Positions 26,936 to 35,411 of a stretch of DNA of 64,000 bases are shown here, piece after piece. The position numbers were made by a program, and so were the translations under genes. Origin of the DNA: Fictibacillus solisalsi (lineage in GTDB: Bacteria; Bacillota; Bacilli; Bacillales; Fictibacillaceae); the NCBI RefSeq assembly GCF_900103485.1, contig NZ_FNHW01000001.1:1647418-1711417 (forward strand), given 5' to 3'. A model generated the notes under the pieces. It was not told the origin of the DNA, ran no database searches, and was given only the letters and a program-made list of their open reading frames with translations. Each line of letters starts with the position of its first letter. Positions within the stretch are counted from its first letter, which is position 1.

Positions 26936-27880
26936 TCACTTCTGTGACCAAAGAGGCGGTCGTTTTTCTTCTTTTAATTTTTGGTGAATCCAGTGATCCC
27001 ATTCCGTTTTGGTGTTCCCTATTATAATGTCTTTAAATTTGGTTTTTATATCATTGGATAAATATTCAAGTCCTAGGCCGCCAAAGCCAATTTGGACGGA
27101 GGGATGGTTATGTGCCGCTTGCTCCATCCATTCGATCGTTGACGGCAGGTGCTCTTCGACGGTGCAGGAGACAAATAGCAATTTAGGATTAACTTCCCGG
27201 ATGACAGTATCTAGATCTTCAGGAGGGATGCCTTCACCGAGGTAAATCACCTCAAATCCTTTTTGCCGCAGGTAAAGTGTGAAAATCAAAAGGCCCAGTT
27301 CATGCGTCTCTTTCAGTCCGCATACTGCTATAACCCTTGGAAGATAACTATCCACAGGAAGATGAAACATAATATTACCGATCTTCGCTTTTAAGAAGCT
27401 GGAAGCATAGTGCTCATGGGCTACCGTTATTTCTTTGTTTTCCCACATATCTCCAACCTTAACAAGCAAAGAACCCAGAATGTCGATGGTCACTTTTTCG
27501 AGGGTAAAAAGGCTGAAGGCCCTGTCCATTACTTCCTTCGCTTTTCGCTCATTGAATGACATCAGAGCGGAAAGAAGCTCGTCCGACAGCTGCATCGCTA
27601 CATCCTTCTGGCCACTGCTTTCCACAACAATCTGTGATATTTTATTTTCATGGTGTTCGAGCAGGTCGACTGCCTGGCTTATTGTGAAACCATGTTTGAT
27701 TTTATTCATTAGCCATTTGATAATATAGATATGTTCATCAGTATAAAGCCGGTGGCCCGCTTCATTTCTCTTGGGCTCGATGATCGAATATCTCCGCTCC
27801 CATGCACGAAGTGTTCCTGCCTGGATGCCAAGCATTTTAGACACGGCTTTTATATTGTATTTTCCTTCCTGTGATGCCAT
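26936..27880 (-). CDS. MerR-type regulator with B12-binding domain (CarH/LitR-like)
   Basis: 314 residues in three parts: MerR winged-helix domain (about 7-75, with GTLRAWERRY and GHRLYTDEH), a four-helix B12-binding cap (about 95-175) and a Rossmann cobalamin-binding domain (about 180-305). The cap contains W146, nine residues, then E156-H157: the Wx9EH motif of adenosylcobalamin photoreceptors such as CarH. The cobalamin loop has ExHxxG (E191-G196), supplying the axial histidine 193. Such proteins repress DNA in the dark and fall apart in light. The ATG has GGAGG eight nt upstream. Its own promoter (27914-27942) may be its operator. Target genes are not evident. Confidence 0.85.
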   Translation of the reverse strand: MASQEGKYNIKAVSKMLGIQAGTLRAWERRYSIIEPKRNEAGHRLYTDEHIYIIKWLMNKIKHGFTISQAVDLLEHHENKISQIVVESSGQKDVAMQLSDELLSALMSFNERKAKEVMDRAFSLFTLEKVTIDILGSLLVKVGDMWENKEITVAHEHYASSFLKAKIGNIMFHLPVDSYLPRVIAVCGLKETHELGLLIFTLYLRQKGFEVIYLGEGIPPEDLDTVIREVNPKLLFVSCTVEEHLPSTIEWMEQAAHNHPSVQIGFGGLGLEYLSNDIKTKFKDIIIGNTKTEWDHWIHQKLKEEKRPPLWSQK

Positions 27881-27913
27881 TTCTATATCCTCCAATAGCT
27901 GATTATACCTTTT

Positions 27914-27942
27914 AGTATAGCGGACAGCTATCCTGGTGTAAA
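27914..27942 (-). promoter_or_regulatory. Sigma-A promoter of the CarH-like gene
   Basis: -35 TTTACA (27937-27942), 17-bp spacer, -10 TATACT (27914-27919); TATAAT occurs again a few bases downstream. It lies about 35 bp before the start codon. The spacer includes GGATAGCTGTCC, an imperfect dyad that could be an operator. Confidence 0.7.
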
Positions 27943-28054
27943 ATTTCAAGAATCCTGGCGGACCCGAATTTTACCGATTACCCTTTTTTGGAAGATTTAT
28001 TATTCATTCCCCTAAGATGTTGTTTGGTAAAACACATTTTAACTGAAAATTGCT

Positions 28055-28085
28055 AAAAAGGACAGCCCTAAATTAAGGGCCGTCT
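28055..28085 (-). terminator. Terminator after the CbpA-like gene
   Basis: Stem GACAGCCC/GGGCCGTC (28062-28069, 28078-28085) followed by TTTTTAGC on the minus strand. Confidence 0.75.
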
Positions 28086-28717
28086 CAATCTTCATGTATG
28101 CTTAAAATCCTGAAACCGGACTGGCTGAGCTTTTCCGTAAATTTTTTAAGGTTAGGGGTTTTTTCTACCTTCATCACCATCCTTCTTACCAATTTATCCG
28201 TCTCATCAAAAGTGGTTAATGAAATAATGTTTTCATGAAATTGTTTTGTAATTTCGGACAATCTCGCAATCCTGCCTTCCGCTTCCAAAGAGGCAAAAGA
28301 GATTCGCACTCCCGGCATTTTCATGCCAAACGCGCTTTGAAACTGTTCAAGCACATCATATCTTGTGATAATGCCAAGGAGCACATTGTGTTTATCAGCC
28401 ACCGCAACGATTGGCATGTCATTGACCATAAGAAGTGTTTGTTCAAACATTTCATCCTCAGACACAGCCTGGTTTTTGTACCGTGCAATTTCCCCTGCTC
28501 TTGTTTTTAGCAAGAATTGCTCCTTTGACAAAGAGCTTAAGAAGCATGCCTCATAAATAAAGTGGCGTGTGATGATTCCCTGATATCGTTTCTCCTCAAC
28601 AACCGGTATACCATCGAGGTCAAGCTTTTCCATCAGATCCAATGCCTCCTGGACCGATGCGCTCTTCTGGATAAAATGTGTTTTCCTCAGTGGAATCATA
28701 TGGCTCTTCACAAACAT
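28085..28717 (-). CDS. cbpA: CBS-pair protein with C-terminal ACT-like domain (CbpA type)
   Basis: 210 residues: two CBS motifs (about 12-60 and 78-128, with GIPVVEEKRYQGIITRH and MPIVAVADKHNVLLGIITRYDVL) and an ACT-like C-terminal third. Start FVKSHMIP and layout resemble Firmicute CbpA proteins reported to bind cyclic di-AMP, and more distantly AcuB. No catalytic domain is visible; it is probably a nucleotide-sensing cytoplasmic protein. It lies upstream of the CarH-like regulator but is separated by a terminator and a promoter. Confidence 0.7.
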   Translation of the reverse strand: MFVKSHMIPLRKTHFIQKSASVQEALDLMEKLDLDGIPVVEEKRYQGIITRHFIYEACFLSSLSKEQFLLKTRAGEIARYKNQAVSEDEMFEQTLLMVNDMPIVAVADKHNVLLGIITRYDVLEQFQSAFGMKMPGVRISFASLEAEGRIARLSEITKQFHENIISLTTFDETDKLVRRMVMKVEKTPNLKKFTEKLSQSGFRILSIHED

Positions 28718-28818
28718 ACCCTATATTTCCTCCCCCATCATGTAAAGTTTCCCGTCTCAATATTTACAGGAGCAGGGTCATCTACATCAAAATTATGAGA
28801 ATATTTAAAAATCTCTTA

Positions 28819-28847
28819 TTGTAAATCCTGTAAAATTGTCTTATCAT
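28819..28847 (+). promoter_or_regulatory. Sigma-A promoter of the 72-aa orphan gene
   Basis: -35 TTGTAA (28819-28824), 17-bp spacer, -10 TATCAT (28842-28847), 45 bp before the start codon at 28892. Confidence 0.65.
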
Positions 28848-28891
28848 TGAAATTACAACCGATAAATTTCAAATGATTGGAGAGGAACAAC

Positions 28892-29110
28892 ATGACTTTA
28901 TTAAAAATCAAGACAAAATCTCTCGTGTTAAATAAAGATCTTGAATATAACGAAAAACTGGGTCTTCCCGTTGAAGTATATTGCCCTCTGGCCCATCAAA
29001 CCATTGCTTTTGGGCGGATTGAAACGTTGGATGACCATTTTGTTGTGATTAATTCGGAGAAACATGCGATATCCGATTATTTCTTCTTTGGTTGCCCATG
29101 TGCTGTCTGA
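28892..29110 (+). CDS. Unrecognised 72-aa protein ending in CPC
   Basis: I do not recognise this protein. It has 72 residues, no signal peptide or membrane segment, alternates short hydrophobic strands (LLKIKTKSLVLN, LPVEVYCP, HFVVINS) and ends FFFGCPCAV, so it has three cysteines, two in a C-terminal CPC. It has its own promoter and ribosome site (AGAGG, six nt before ATG). It is a lone plus-strand gene converging on ypbF, with only four bases between the stop codons and no terminator visible. Confidence 0.65.
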   Translation: MTLLKIKTKSLVLNKDLEYNEKLGLPVEVYCPLAHQTIAFGRIETLDDHFVVINSEKHAISDYFFFGCPCAV

Positions 29111-29114
29111 GCTT

Positions 29115-29588
29115 TCATTTGTGATAAAGATTAATGTTATATTCTGTTTTTATAAACTCCATGACCTGGTGCCTGTTATTCCACATGTCAGGTCTTGGCC
29201 ATAAATCGTCGCCGCGCTCTATGATCTCTTTCCGTATGCCTTCCAACTCTTCATCCGCTTTTGAACATTTCTTTTTCATCCGTTTCCACTGAATCCCTGC
29301 CAGCAAAAAGTATACAAAAATAAACCAGATCATCTGGTCACCTGCCAGGGATGCCAATGCCGCCCGCACACTTTCTGCCTCATTCCACTTAAATCCATAC
29401 AAATAAATCAAACTTAAGCATCCCATGAGTGAACTGTAAAAGGCCCACCATTTCATCTGCTTGTCAAGCTGGTCTTTTCGTTCCTTTTTTTCAATTAACG
29501 TTTGGAGAACCACTTTGCAAATGTCCGAAATATATGGCTCGACCTTCCAATGCTTCAATGCATTCATATAAGCCCCCTCCTGCTTCAA
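29115..29588 (-). CDS. ypbF: YpbF-like membrane protein (DUF2663)
   Basis: Up to 157 residues; an ATG at residue 8 (29567) is an equally possible start. Charged N-terminal helix, two membrane segments (about 47-66 and 85-102), then a basic amphipathic tail with KRMKKKCSKADEELEGIRKEI and WPRPDMW. Order with ypbE-ypbD-recS matches B. subtilis. Function unknown. Confidence 0.75.
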   Translation of the reverse strand: MKQEGAYMNALKHWKVEPYISDICKVVLQTLIEKKERKDQLDKQMKWWAFYSSLMGCLSLIYLYGFKWNEAESVRAALASLAGDQMIWFIFVYFLLAGIQWKRMKKKCSKADEELEGIRKEIIERGDDLWPRPDMWNNRHQVMEFIKTEYNINLYHK

Positions 29589-29639
29589 ATTATGCTCCTG
29601 CCAATTAAATCATTCCGAATGGGCTTTTTGTTTTTGCTC

Positions 29640-29674
29640 ATGAAAAAAGCTGACGGCAGCTAGCCCGTCAGCTT
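29640..29674 (-). terminator. Terminator after ypbE
   Basis: Ten-bp stem AAGCTGACGG/CCGTCAGCTT with T run on the minus strand, ending at the ypbE stop codon. Confidence 0.85.
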
Positions 29675-29966
29675 AATTATGAGATTCGATTTGCACTTTT
29701 TGGACATCATCTTTTCCGTTAATCGGATTCATGACTTTTGGAAACCAGAGATTATAAGTAAGAATAAAAACAACAAGCAGCATAAATGCCAGAAGGAGGC
29801 TCCTAGTCAGCGGCAGCCGTTTTTTCTTTTCAGGGGGTGAGGAAGGGGATGTCTTTTTCCCGGCTTGTGTCGTGTTCACCCTTTTCGCTTTTCTTTGATG
29901 AAATTCTTTTCTCGAAGGCAGTGGACGATCCTGGATCAGTCCAGTCTCCTCACTCACGTTCTTCAA
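29673..29966 (-). CDS. ypbE: Short YpbE-like membrane protein without LysM domain
   Basis: 97 residues: a basic Ser/Pro/Lys-rich N-terminus (cytoplasmic), one membrane segment (about 51-72) and a short outer tail ending IESHN. B. subtilis YpbE is about 240 residues and has a C-terminal LysM domain; here the frame stops soon after the membrane segment and a terminator follows at once. TTG at 29966 has GGAGG eight nt upstream and overlaps the end of ypbD by 17 bp. Homology to YpbE is inferred mainly from position. Confidence 0.6.
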   Translation of the reverse strand: MKNVSEETGLIQDRPLPSRKEFHQRKAKRVNTTQAGKKTSPSSPPEKKKRLPLTRSLLLAFMLLVVFILTYNLWFPKVMNPINGKDDVQKVQIESHN

Positions 29967-30579
29967 AAAAACCACCTCCGTTTTCAGCCCGATTGTTACG
30001 GGAAGTCAGCCAGCCTTTTGATATAAGCAGGCCAAGCAGGAAATCAATAAAAAAATGAGCAGTCATGGGTACAATCAAGTTATTGGTTTTTTCATATAAG
30101 TATCCGAGCAGAAAACTTAATAGAACCGCCGCAATAAAAAGAACCGGCTTTTTTATATATCGTACATGGAGCACGGCAAATAGTAAACTCGTTAGGCTCA
30201 AACCTAAAAGAGGCTGAATGGCACCTCGGAACAGCCACTCTTCGGCAATTGAGATCACAGCCGTCAAAAAGGCAATGTGCCAAATCGGGACCTTTCTGAA
30301 GATCCGTTCATTGATGCCGCCATCATCGAGCATTCTTTCGGGTAGAAATAGATGAAGCAGCAGATTGGCCAGCACCACCGCAAGAGCTGTTCCCAGACCG
30401 AGCACAAGTACGGGAAACATTTCCCACCTCAACCGCTCCAGATGAAATCCGGTAAACAGCATAATCAATGTTCCCGCAGCAAGAAAAACTCCCTGGGACA
30501 CATAAATATTAAGTCGCAGCTCCTTGTCGCTCATTTGCCGGATCAGCGCAGATTGATCCCACTTCTTCATGAACACCAT
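29950..30579 (-). CDS. ypbD: CPBP-family intramembrane metalloprotease YpbD
   Basis: 209 residues, five or six membrane segments. The three motifs of the CAAX/Abi protease family are present: EEWLFR (113-118), FAVLH (about 136-140) and HFFID (about 178-182). The substrate is unknown. The start at ATG 30579 lies within the 3' end of recS, giving an overlap of about 70 bp. AGGA is at five nt. Confidence 0.85.
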   Translation of the reverse strand: MVFMKKWDQSALIRQMSDKELRLNIYVSQGVFLAAGTLIMLFTGFHLERLRWEMFPVLVLGLGTALAVVLANLLLHLFLPERMLDDGGINERIFRKVPIWHIAFLTAVISIAEEWLFRGAIQPLLGLSLTSLLFAVLHVRYIKKPVLFIAAVLLSFLLGYLYEKTNNLIVPMTAHFFIDFLLGLLISKGWLTSRNNRAENGGGFFEERE

Positions 30580-32074
30580 CACTTTCCTGATTAAAAATAT
30601 ATCGAAGCTCCTTTTGCCAGCTCATATGTTCTTCCAAAGAACGCTCTTTTTCTTCTTTTCTAAAAAAGGGACCGAGGTCCATTCGGCAAAAACTGCAGCA
30701 ATTCCTTTCCATGCTTTGGCTGGTTTCGCTAAAAATATCCCCTATTTTTTTCCGTTTGCAATAATCGCCTTTCGTCCATTCTACCATTTCATTCAGTTTT
30801 TTGCGCTTGTGGGCTTTTCTGTGTTGAATTTTTGATAGAATGCGATTTCTTGCCGTTTCCGGTAAGGTCTGTCCTGTTCTGGAAAAAAAGCCTTCCTCCT
30901 CAAATTGGTAAAACAGAAATCTTCTGGCGCTTTCCCCCATCTCCATGCGTTCGAGCATCTCCAAAAATTGAAGAGGATCACCGGCATGCATCGAAGCGCA
31001 ATGAATGACTTGGGCTTCGGTTGGATATTCATGATCAATGAACATTTCCGGAAGTTCCGTATCCCCGCCGCTGTACAAAAGCACAGCAAGGCTCGGCTTA
31101 CCATCCCTTCCGGCCCGTCCGATTTCCTGTACGTACGATTCAATATTGGCCGGCATTTGAAAATGTATGACGTAACGGATATTCGGTTTATTAATGCCCA
31201 TTCCAAAGGCGTTCGTGCAGCAAATCACATCAAGCTCATCATTTAAAAACTGTTTTTGAATCAACAGCCGGTCTTCATTTTCAAGGCCACCATGATAGGC
31301 AGCCACCCTGCTCTCGCCTTGGGCACGAAGCATTTCTGCGAGTTGTTCTGCCCATGACCGGGTTGAAGCATATATGAGCCCGGGTCCCTCCAGGGTAGAA
31401 GCGAGCTCCAAAGCCCGGTTCAGCTTGTCGATATGAACCGGGTGCTGTTCAGTGGCGAGTGCTATATTGGGACGGTCAACACTGTACACATGCTCCATAC
31501 AAGAAGGAATTCCAAGCTTGTCACAAATGTCTCTCCTGACTTCTGGTGTAGCCGTTGCTGTCAATGCCAGACAGGGAGGCTGGCCCAATTTTGAGCGTAT
31601 GGAAGATAGTTTAAGATAGCTGGTGCGAAACTCGTGTCCCCATTGTGAAATGCAATGCGCTTCGTCTACTACAAAAAGAGAGATCGACAGTTTTTGTAAC
31701 TCCCTGATCATATAGTCATTTTGCAGTATCTCAGGTGATACATAAATAAACTTGTAATAGGAAAGACGCCGCATAACCCTTCTTTTTTCTTGAAAATCCA
31801 TAAAGCTGTTCAGGGCTATTGCTCTTTTCTCTCCTGATCGCTTCAGTTGTTCCACCTGGTCTTCCATCAGCGATAATAATGGAGATACGATGAGCACCGC
31901 TCCCGAAAAAACATATCCGGGTAGCTGGTAGCACAGAGATTTTCCTGTCCCTGTCGGCATCATTGCCAGCACATCTCGTTTGCACAGAATATCCTCAATG
32001 ACTTCAAGCTGTCCTGCACGAAATTCACGGTATCCAAATCGATTATATAACAGGGTTTGAAGGTTCAAGAACAT
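30509..32074 (-). CDS. recS: RecQ-family ATP-dependent DNA helicase RecS
   Basis: Superfamily 2 3'-5' helicase working in recombination and fork repair. 521 residues: Walker A TGTGKS (41-46), DEAH box VVDEAHCISQWGHEFR, motif VI QEIGRAGRDGKPS, and a C-terminal zinc cluster with cysteines in YCKRKK and NCCSFC. There is no HRDC domain. ATG at 32074 or TTG at 32068 could be the start. It overlaps ypbB at its 5' end and ypbD at its 3' end. The ypbB-recS pair matches B. subtilis ypbB-recS, distinct from the longer RecQ. Confidence 0.93.
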   Translation of the reverse strand: MFLNLQTLLYNRFGYREFRAGQLEVIEDILCKRDVLAMMPTGTGKSLCYQLPGYVFSGAVLIVSPLLSLMEDQVEQLKRSGEKRAIALNSFMDFQEKRRVMRRLSYYKFIYVSPEILQNDYMIRELQKLSISLFVVDEAHCISQWGHEFRTSYLKLSSIRSKLGQPPCLALTATATPEVRRDICDKLGIPSCMEHVYSVDRPNIALATEQHPVHIDKLNRALELASTLEGPGLIYASTRSWAEQLAEMLRAQGESRVAAYHGGLENEDRLLIQKQFLNDELDVICCTNAFGMGINKPNIRYVIHFQMPANIESYVQEIGRAGRDGKPSLAVLLYSGGDTELPEMFIDHEYPTEAQVIHCASMHAGDPLQFLEMLERMEMGESARRFLFYQFEEEGFFSRTGQTLPETARNRILSKIQHRKAHKRKKLNEMVEWTKGDYCKRKKIGDIFSETSQSMERNCCSFCRMDLGPFFRKEEKERSLEEHMSWQKELRYIFNQESDGVHEEVGSICADPANERQGAAT

Positions 32075-33110
32075 CTCCCGCCTTTCCAAGGACCAGCCTG
32101 ATTTTAAAATACGATATATCTTCCAGTTTTTCTTTAATCACTTTCAGTTTTTTTGTCTTAAGGACAGAATAGGCATTTAAAATCCTTTTTTGTTCTTCCA
32201 AAGAAACATAGGGATCGATTGAAAAACGGTCATAGTGGATGGCAATTTCAACGAGATGATCTTCAATTGTGCTTTTTTTCATCCTGCGAATTTTGATGAT
32301 TTGCTCCATGCTCTTCCTTTCGTTCAAAAGATTCCAAGTTTTTTGTGCCGAGAGAGTTAACGGCTTGTCCAGGTCCAGACCGGCCATCAATTTGTTTAGC
32401 ACCCTGTACTCCTCATGTGCCTCCTTGGCCCTTTTCATAAAAAAGTGAAGCATGGAACGAAAACGAAGCTGTGCTTCCGCTTCATGTATCTGCAGAGCTT
32501 GTGCAACTTGTTTGTTCGTTAAGCCTGTCCGATTATGTCTGCTCAATCTCAGGACAAAATTCTCCGCATCAAGATCGGTCCATTCACAAAGAAGGGCTGA
32601 CATTTCACCATACAGCTGATCCGCTTCCTTCTGCCTATCTTCCCCTTTTGGGAACCGCTCCTTTACTGAATGTAGAACAGCCGGATCCTGCGAAACTGGC
32701 AAAAAAGAAAAATCCTTCCTGATCGCATGAGAAAGTGATTGTATGTAAAGTGTAAGCAATTGGTAGAAAGGCTGCTCTGCCTGTTTGTAGCGCATGCCAT
32801 CAAACGAAAACAGGTAAGGGTGCAAATGAATGAAATCTTCTGTCACCTGTGCCCCTCTATCTGTAATCGTATAACGATCATTCTCCAGACGGACCAAACC
32901 TCTTTTCAGAAGCTCTGCAACCCTGTGTTCAGCCTCATCCCGGAGTAGCCCCGGCAATATTCCAAAAAAAGAAGAAATATTAAACAAATGGCCGTCTGAT
33001 AGGGTTTGTGATGTCTTTTTTCCGTTAAGCATATGGAGTAGACCGGAAAGGCTGCGCTCCCCATTTAATTTTTGTATCAAGTATAGAAGAAGTCCTTCAG
33101 TCATATTCAT
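32043..33110 (-). CDS. ypbB: YpbB, helix-turn-helix protein partnering RecS
   Basis: 355 residues, mostly helical. The C-terminal part (about 250-320, with SMEQIIKIRRMKKSTIEDHLVEIAI) is a winged-helix of the HTH_40 type that resembles the RQC part missing from RecS, so the two may act together. ATG at 33110 has GGTGAT six nt upstream. It overlaps recS by about 30 bp, implying translational coupling. First gene of ypbB-recS-ypbD-ypbE. Confidence 0.85.
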   Translation of the reverse strand: MNMTEGLLLYLIQKLNGERSLSGLLHMLNGKKTSQTLSDGHLFNISSFFGILPGLLRDEAEHRVAELLKRGLVRLENDRYTITDRGAQVTEDFIHLHPYLFSFDGMRYKQAEQPFYQLLTLYIQSLSHAIRKDFSFLPVSQDPAVLHSVKERFPKGEDRQKEADQLYGEMSALLCEWTDLDAENFVLRLSRHNRTGLTNKQVAQALQIHEAEAQLRFRSMLHFFMKRAKEAHEEYRVLNKLMAGLDLDKPLTLSAQKTWNLLNERKSMEQIIKIRRMKKSTIEDHLVEIAIHYDRFSIDPYVSLEEQKRILNAYSVLKTKKLKVIKEKLEDISYFKIRLVLGKAGDVLEPSNPVI

Positions 33111-33338
33111 TAATTTATCACCACGCATATAGTTTACATGAAAAAGCTTAACTATGTTGCTCGTTCATCGGAGTAACTGCCGGGGAATCGAGAGTATTCT
33201 AGGAGTGTTTACACAAACGGTCATTTTTTCTATTGAAATAATGGTAGAGAATAACTTACAATATGTATAGCACACATATATTGAAGTATAACAATTTGCA
33301 TGTATACGTAATATATTGTATCGTTTTACCATGATTAG

Positions 33339-33599
<261 letters not shown>

Positions 33600-33615
33600 T
33601 ATTGGACGGACCAAG

Positions 33616-33647
33616 AAGCCCTTCATTTTAAAGAAGGGCTTTTTATA
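33616..33647 (+). terminator. Terminator after fer
   Basis: Stem AGCCCTTC/GAAGGGCT (33617-33624, 33633-33640) followed by TTTTTATA on the plus strand. Confidence 0.88.
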
Positions 33648-33790
33648 TTCATTAAAAATCATACCAATCCGGCTTGTCAATTGCCTGAAACGAATAATCT
33701 CACAGATTTTGTTTGTAAGCAAAAAATTCCTGTGATAAATTATCAGTATTATATAAATATTCAGCAAAATATCAAGAGCGGAGTGATTCT

Positions 33791-35362
33791 ATGTTTACAG
33801 TGCTGGCAGCAGATTCGATTGCAAAGGAAGGAATGGCAGAACTGGAGGGCGATCCTGGTGTTTCTGTCATCTACGGGCACGTTAACGAGATTTCCCAACC
33901 GGAACATATTGATGCTTTGGTTGTACGGAGTGCCACCATGGTAACCAAAGAGCTGTTGTCGCGTTTTTCCAACTTGAAAATCATTGCCCGCGCTGGTGTG
34001 GGGGTAGACAATATCGATATCGATGCAGCCACACAGAGAGGGATATTGGTAATCAATGCTCCTGACGGCAATACTATTTCCACAGCGGAGCATACCTTTG
34101 CGATGATTATGGCTCTCCTCCGAAAAATTCCTCAGGCCAATCAATCGGTCAAAGAAAGAAAATGGAACCGTTCGGGTTTCAAAGGAACCGAACTCTCCGG
34201 AAAATCGCTTGGCATTGTCGGCATGGGCAGAATCGGCACCGAATTGGCCAAAAGGGCGAGAGTATTTGGTGCAAAGGTGCAGGTTTATGATCCTTTTCTG
34301 ACCCATGACAGGGCAAAAACACTTCAGGTAACTTCTTTACCACTTGATGAGCTGCTGAGTACGAGCGATATTATTTCTGTACATACTCCGCTCACAAAGG
34401 ACACCAAAAAATTGATCAACGCTGACAATCTATCAAAGACAAAACAGGGCGTTTACCTCATCAACTGTGCCAGAGGAGGAATCCTTGATGAAGAAGCCCT
34501 TTATACCTTCTTAACCCGTGGGCATGTAGCCGGCTGTGCCCTTGATGTTTTTGAAACCGAGCCCGCGGTGGAAAACAGACTTGTTCAACTGGAGAATGTG
34601 ATTGCCACTCCCCATATTGCTGCATCAACGACTGAAGCCCAGTTGAATGTCGCATCACAAGTTGCTCATGAGATATCCTCCTTTTCCAAGGGAAAACCGG
34701 TCAAAAATGCCGTGAATCTCCCTGCCGTTTCCAATGAGGAATTTCTTAAAATCCACCCGTTTTATGAGCTTGCCAAGATGTCTGGCCAACTGCTGTCACA
34801 ATCTTTCTCCTCCCCCATTAAGGAAATTAAAATTACTTTTGCCGGATCTATCACCAACCATAACACTGGGTTTGTAACCAGAGGGTTGCTGTCAGGGTTT
34901 TTGCAGCCAAGAGTAGACCGGATCATCAATGATATTAATGCGGCACTGATTGCCAAAGAACAAGGATTTACTTTTGGCGAAACGTACAGCACGGATGCTC
35001 AGGGCTATGAGAACTGGATGGAAGCCCGGGTAATCGGAGAACATGACAGCTTCAGCCTTCAGGCCACTTTTATCAGCGGGTATGGACCGAGAGTCGTCAA
35101 CATTAACGGATATTCTACCGATTTCGCACCCGAAGGCTTTCTTGTTTATATTGAACATATCGATCGCCCGGGTGTCATCGGAAGAGTCGGCAAGCTGCTC
35201 GGCGACCTTGAGGTTAACATAGCGTCCATGCAAGTGGGACGAAAAATGGCAGGTGGAGAGGCCATCATGATGCTAAGCTTTGACAAGGAGCTGTCTCAAG
35301 ACATTTTGCTGAAAATCAAGGAACTGCCAGACGTCGTGTCAGCCACCAAAATAAATCTGTAA
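33791..35362 (+). CDS. serA: D-3-phosphoglycerate dehydrogenase
   Basis: First step of serine synthesis, oxidising 3-phosphoglycerate with NAD. 523 residues, the long type: catalytic domain with RAGVGVDNIDI, NAD-binding GIVGMGRIG (about 146-154), the catalytic His in TPHIAAST, then an intervening ASB domain and a C-terminal ACT domain (about 450-523, HIDRPGVIGRVGKLLGD), the serine-sensing part. Ribosome site GGAGTG five nt from ATG. The 190-bp upstream region shows no leader structure that I can support. Confidence 0.96.
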   Translation: MFTVLAADSIAKEGMAELEGDPGVSVIYGHVNEISQPEHIDALVVRSATMVTKELLSRFSNLKIIARAGVGVDNIDIDAATQRGILVINAPDGNTISTAEHTFAMIMALLRKIPQANQSVKERKWNRSGFKGTELSGKSLGIVGMGRIGTELAKRARVFGAKVQVYDPFLTHDRAKTLQVTSLPLDELLSTSDIISVHTPLTKDTKKLINADNLSKTKQGVYLINCARGGILDEEALYTFLTRGHVAGCALDVFETEPAVENRLVQLENVIATPHIAASTTEAQLNVASQVAHEISSFSKGKPVKNAVNLPAVSNEEFLKIHPFYELAKMSGQLLSQSFSSPIKEIKITFAGSITNHNTGFVTRGLLSGFLQPRVDRIINDINAALIAKEQGFTFGETYSTDAQGYENWMEARVIGEHDSFSLQATFISGYGPRVVNINGYSTDFAPEGFLVYIEHIDRPGVIGRVGKLLGDLEVNIASMQVGRKMAGGEAIMMLSFDKELSQDILLKIKELPDVVSATKINL

Positions 35363-35365
35363 CAC

Positions 35366-35399
35366 AAAAAGCACGGAGATCGAAACTCCGTGCTTTTTG
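35366..35399. terminator. Bidirectional terminator between serA and the PHP phosphatase
   Basis: Stem GCACGGAG/CTCCGTGC (35371-35378, 35386-35393) with A and T runs on each side; it serves the two convergent genes. Confidence 0.88.
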
Positions 35400-35411
35400 C
35401 TGTGTTTTTAG

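Noticed and set aside
33761-34306. A 181-codon minus-strand frame
   Set aside because: It is antisense to the N-terminal half of serA.
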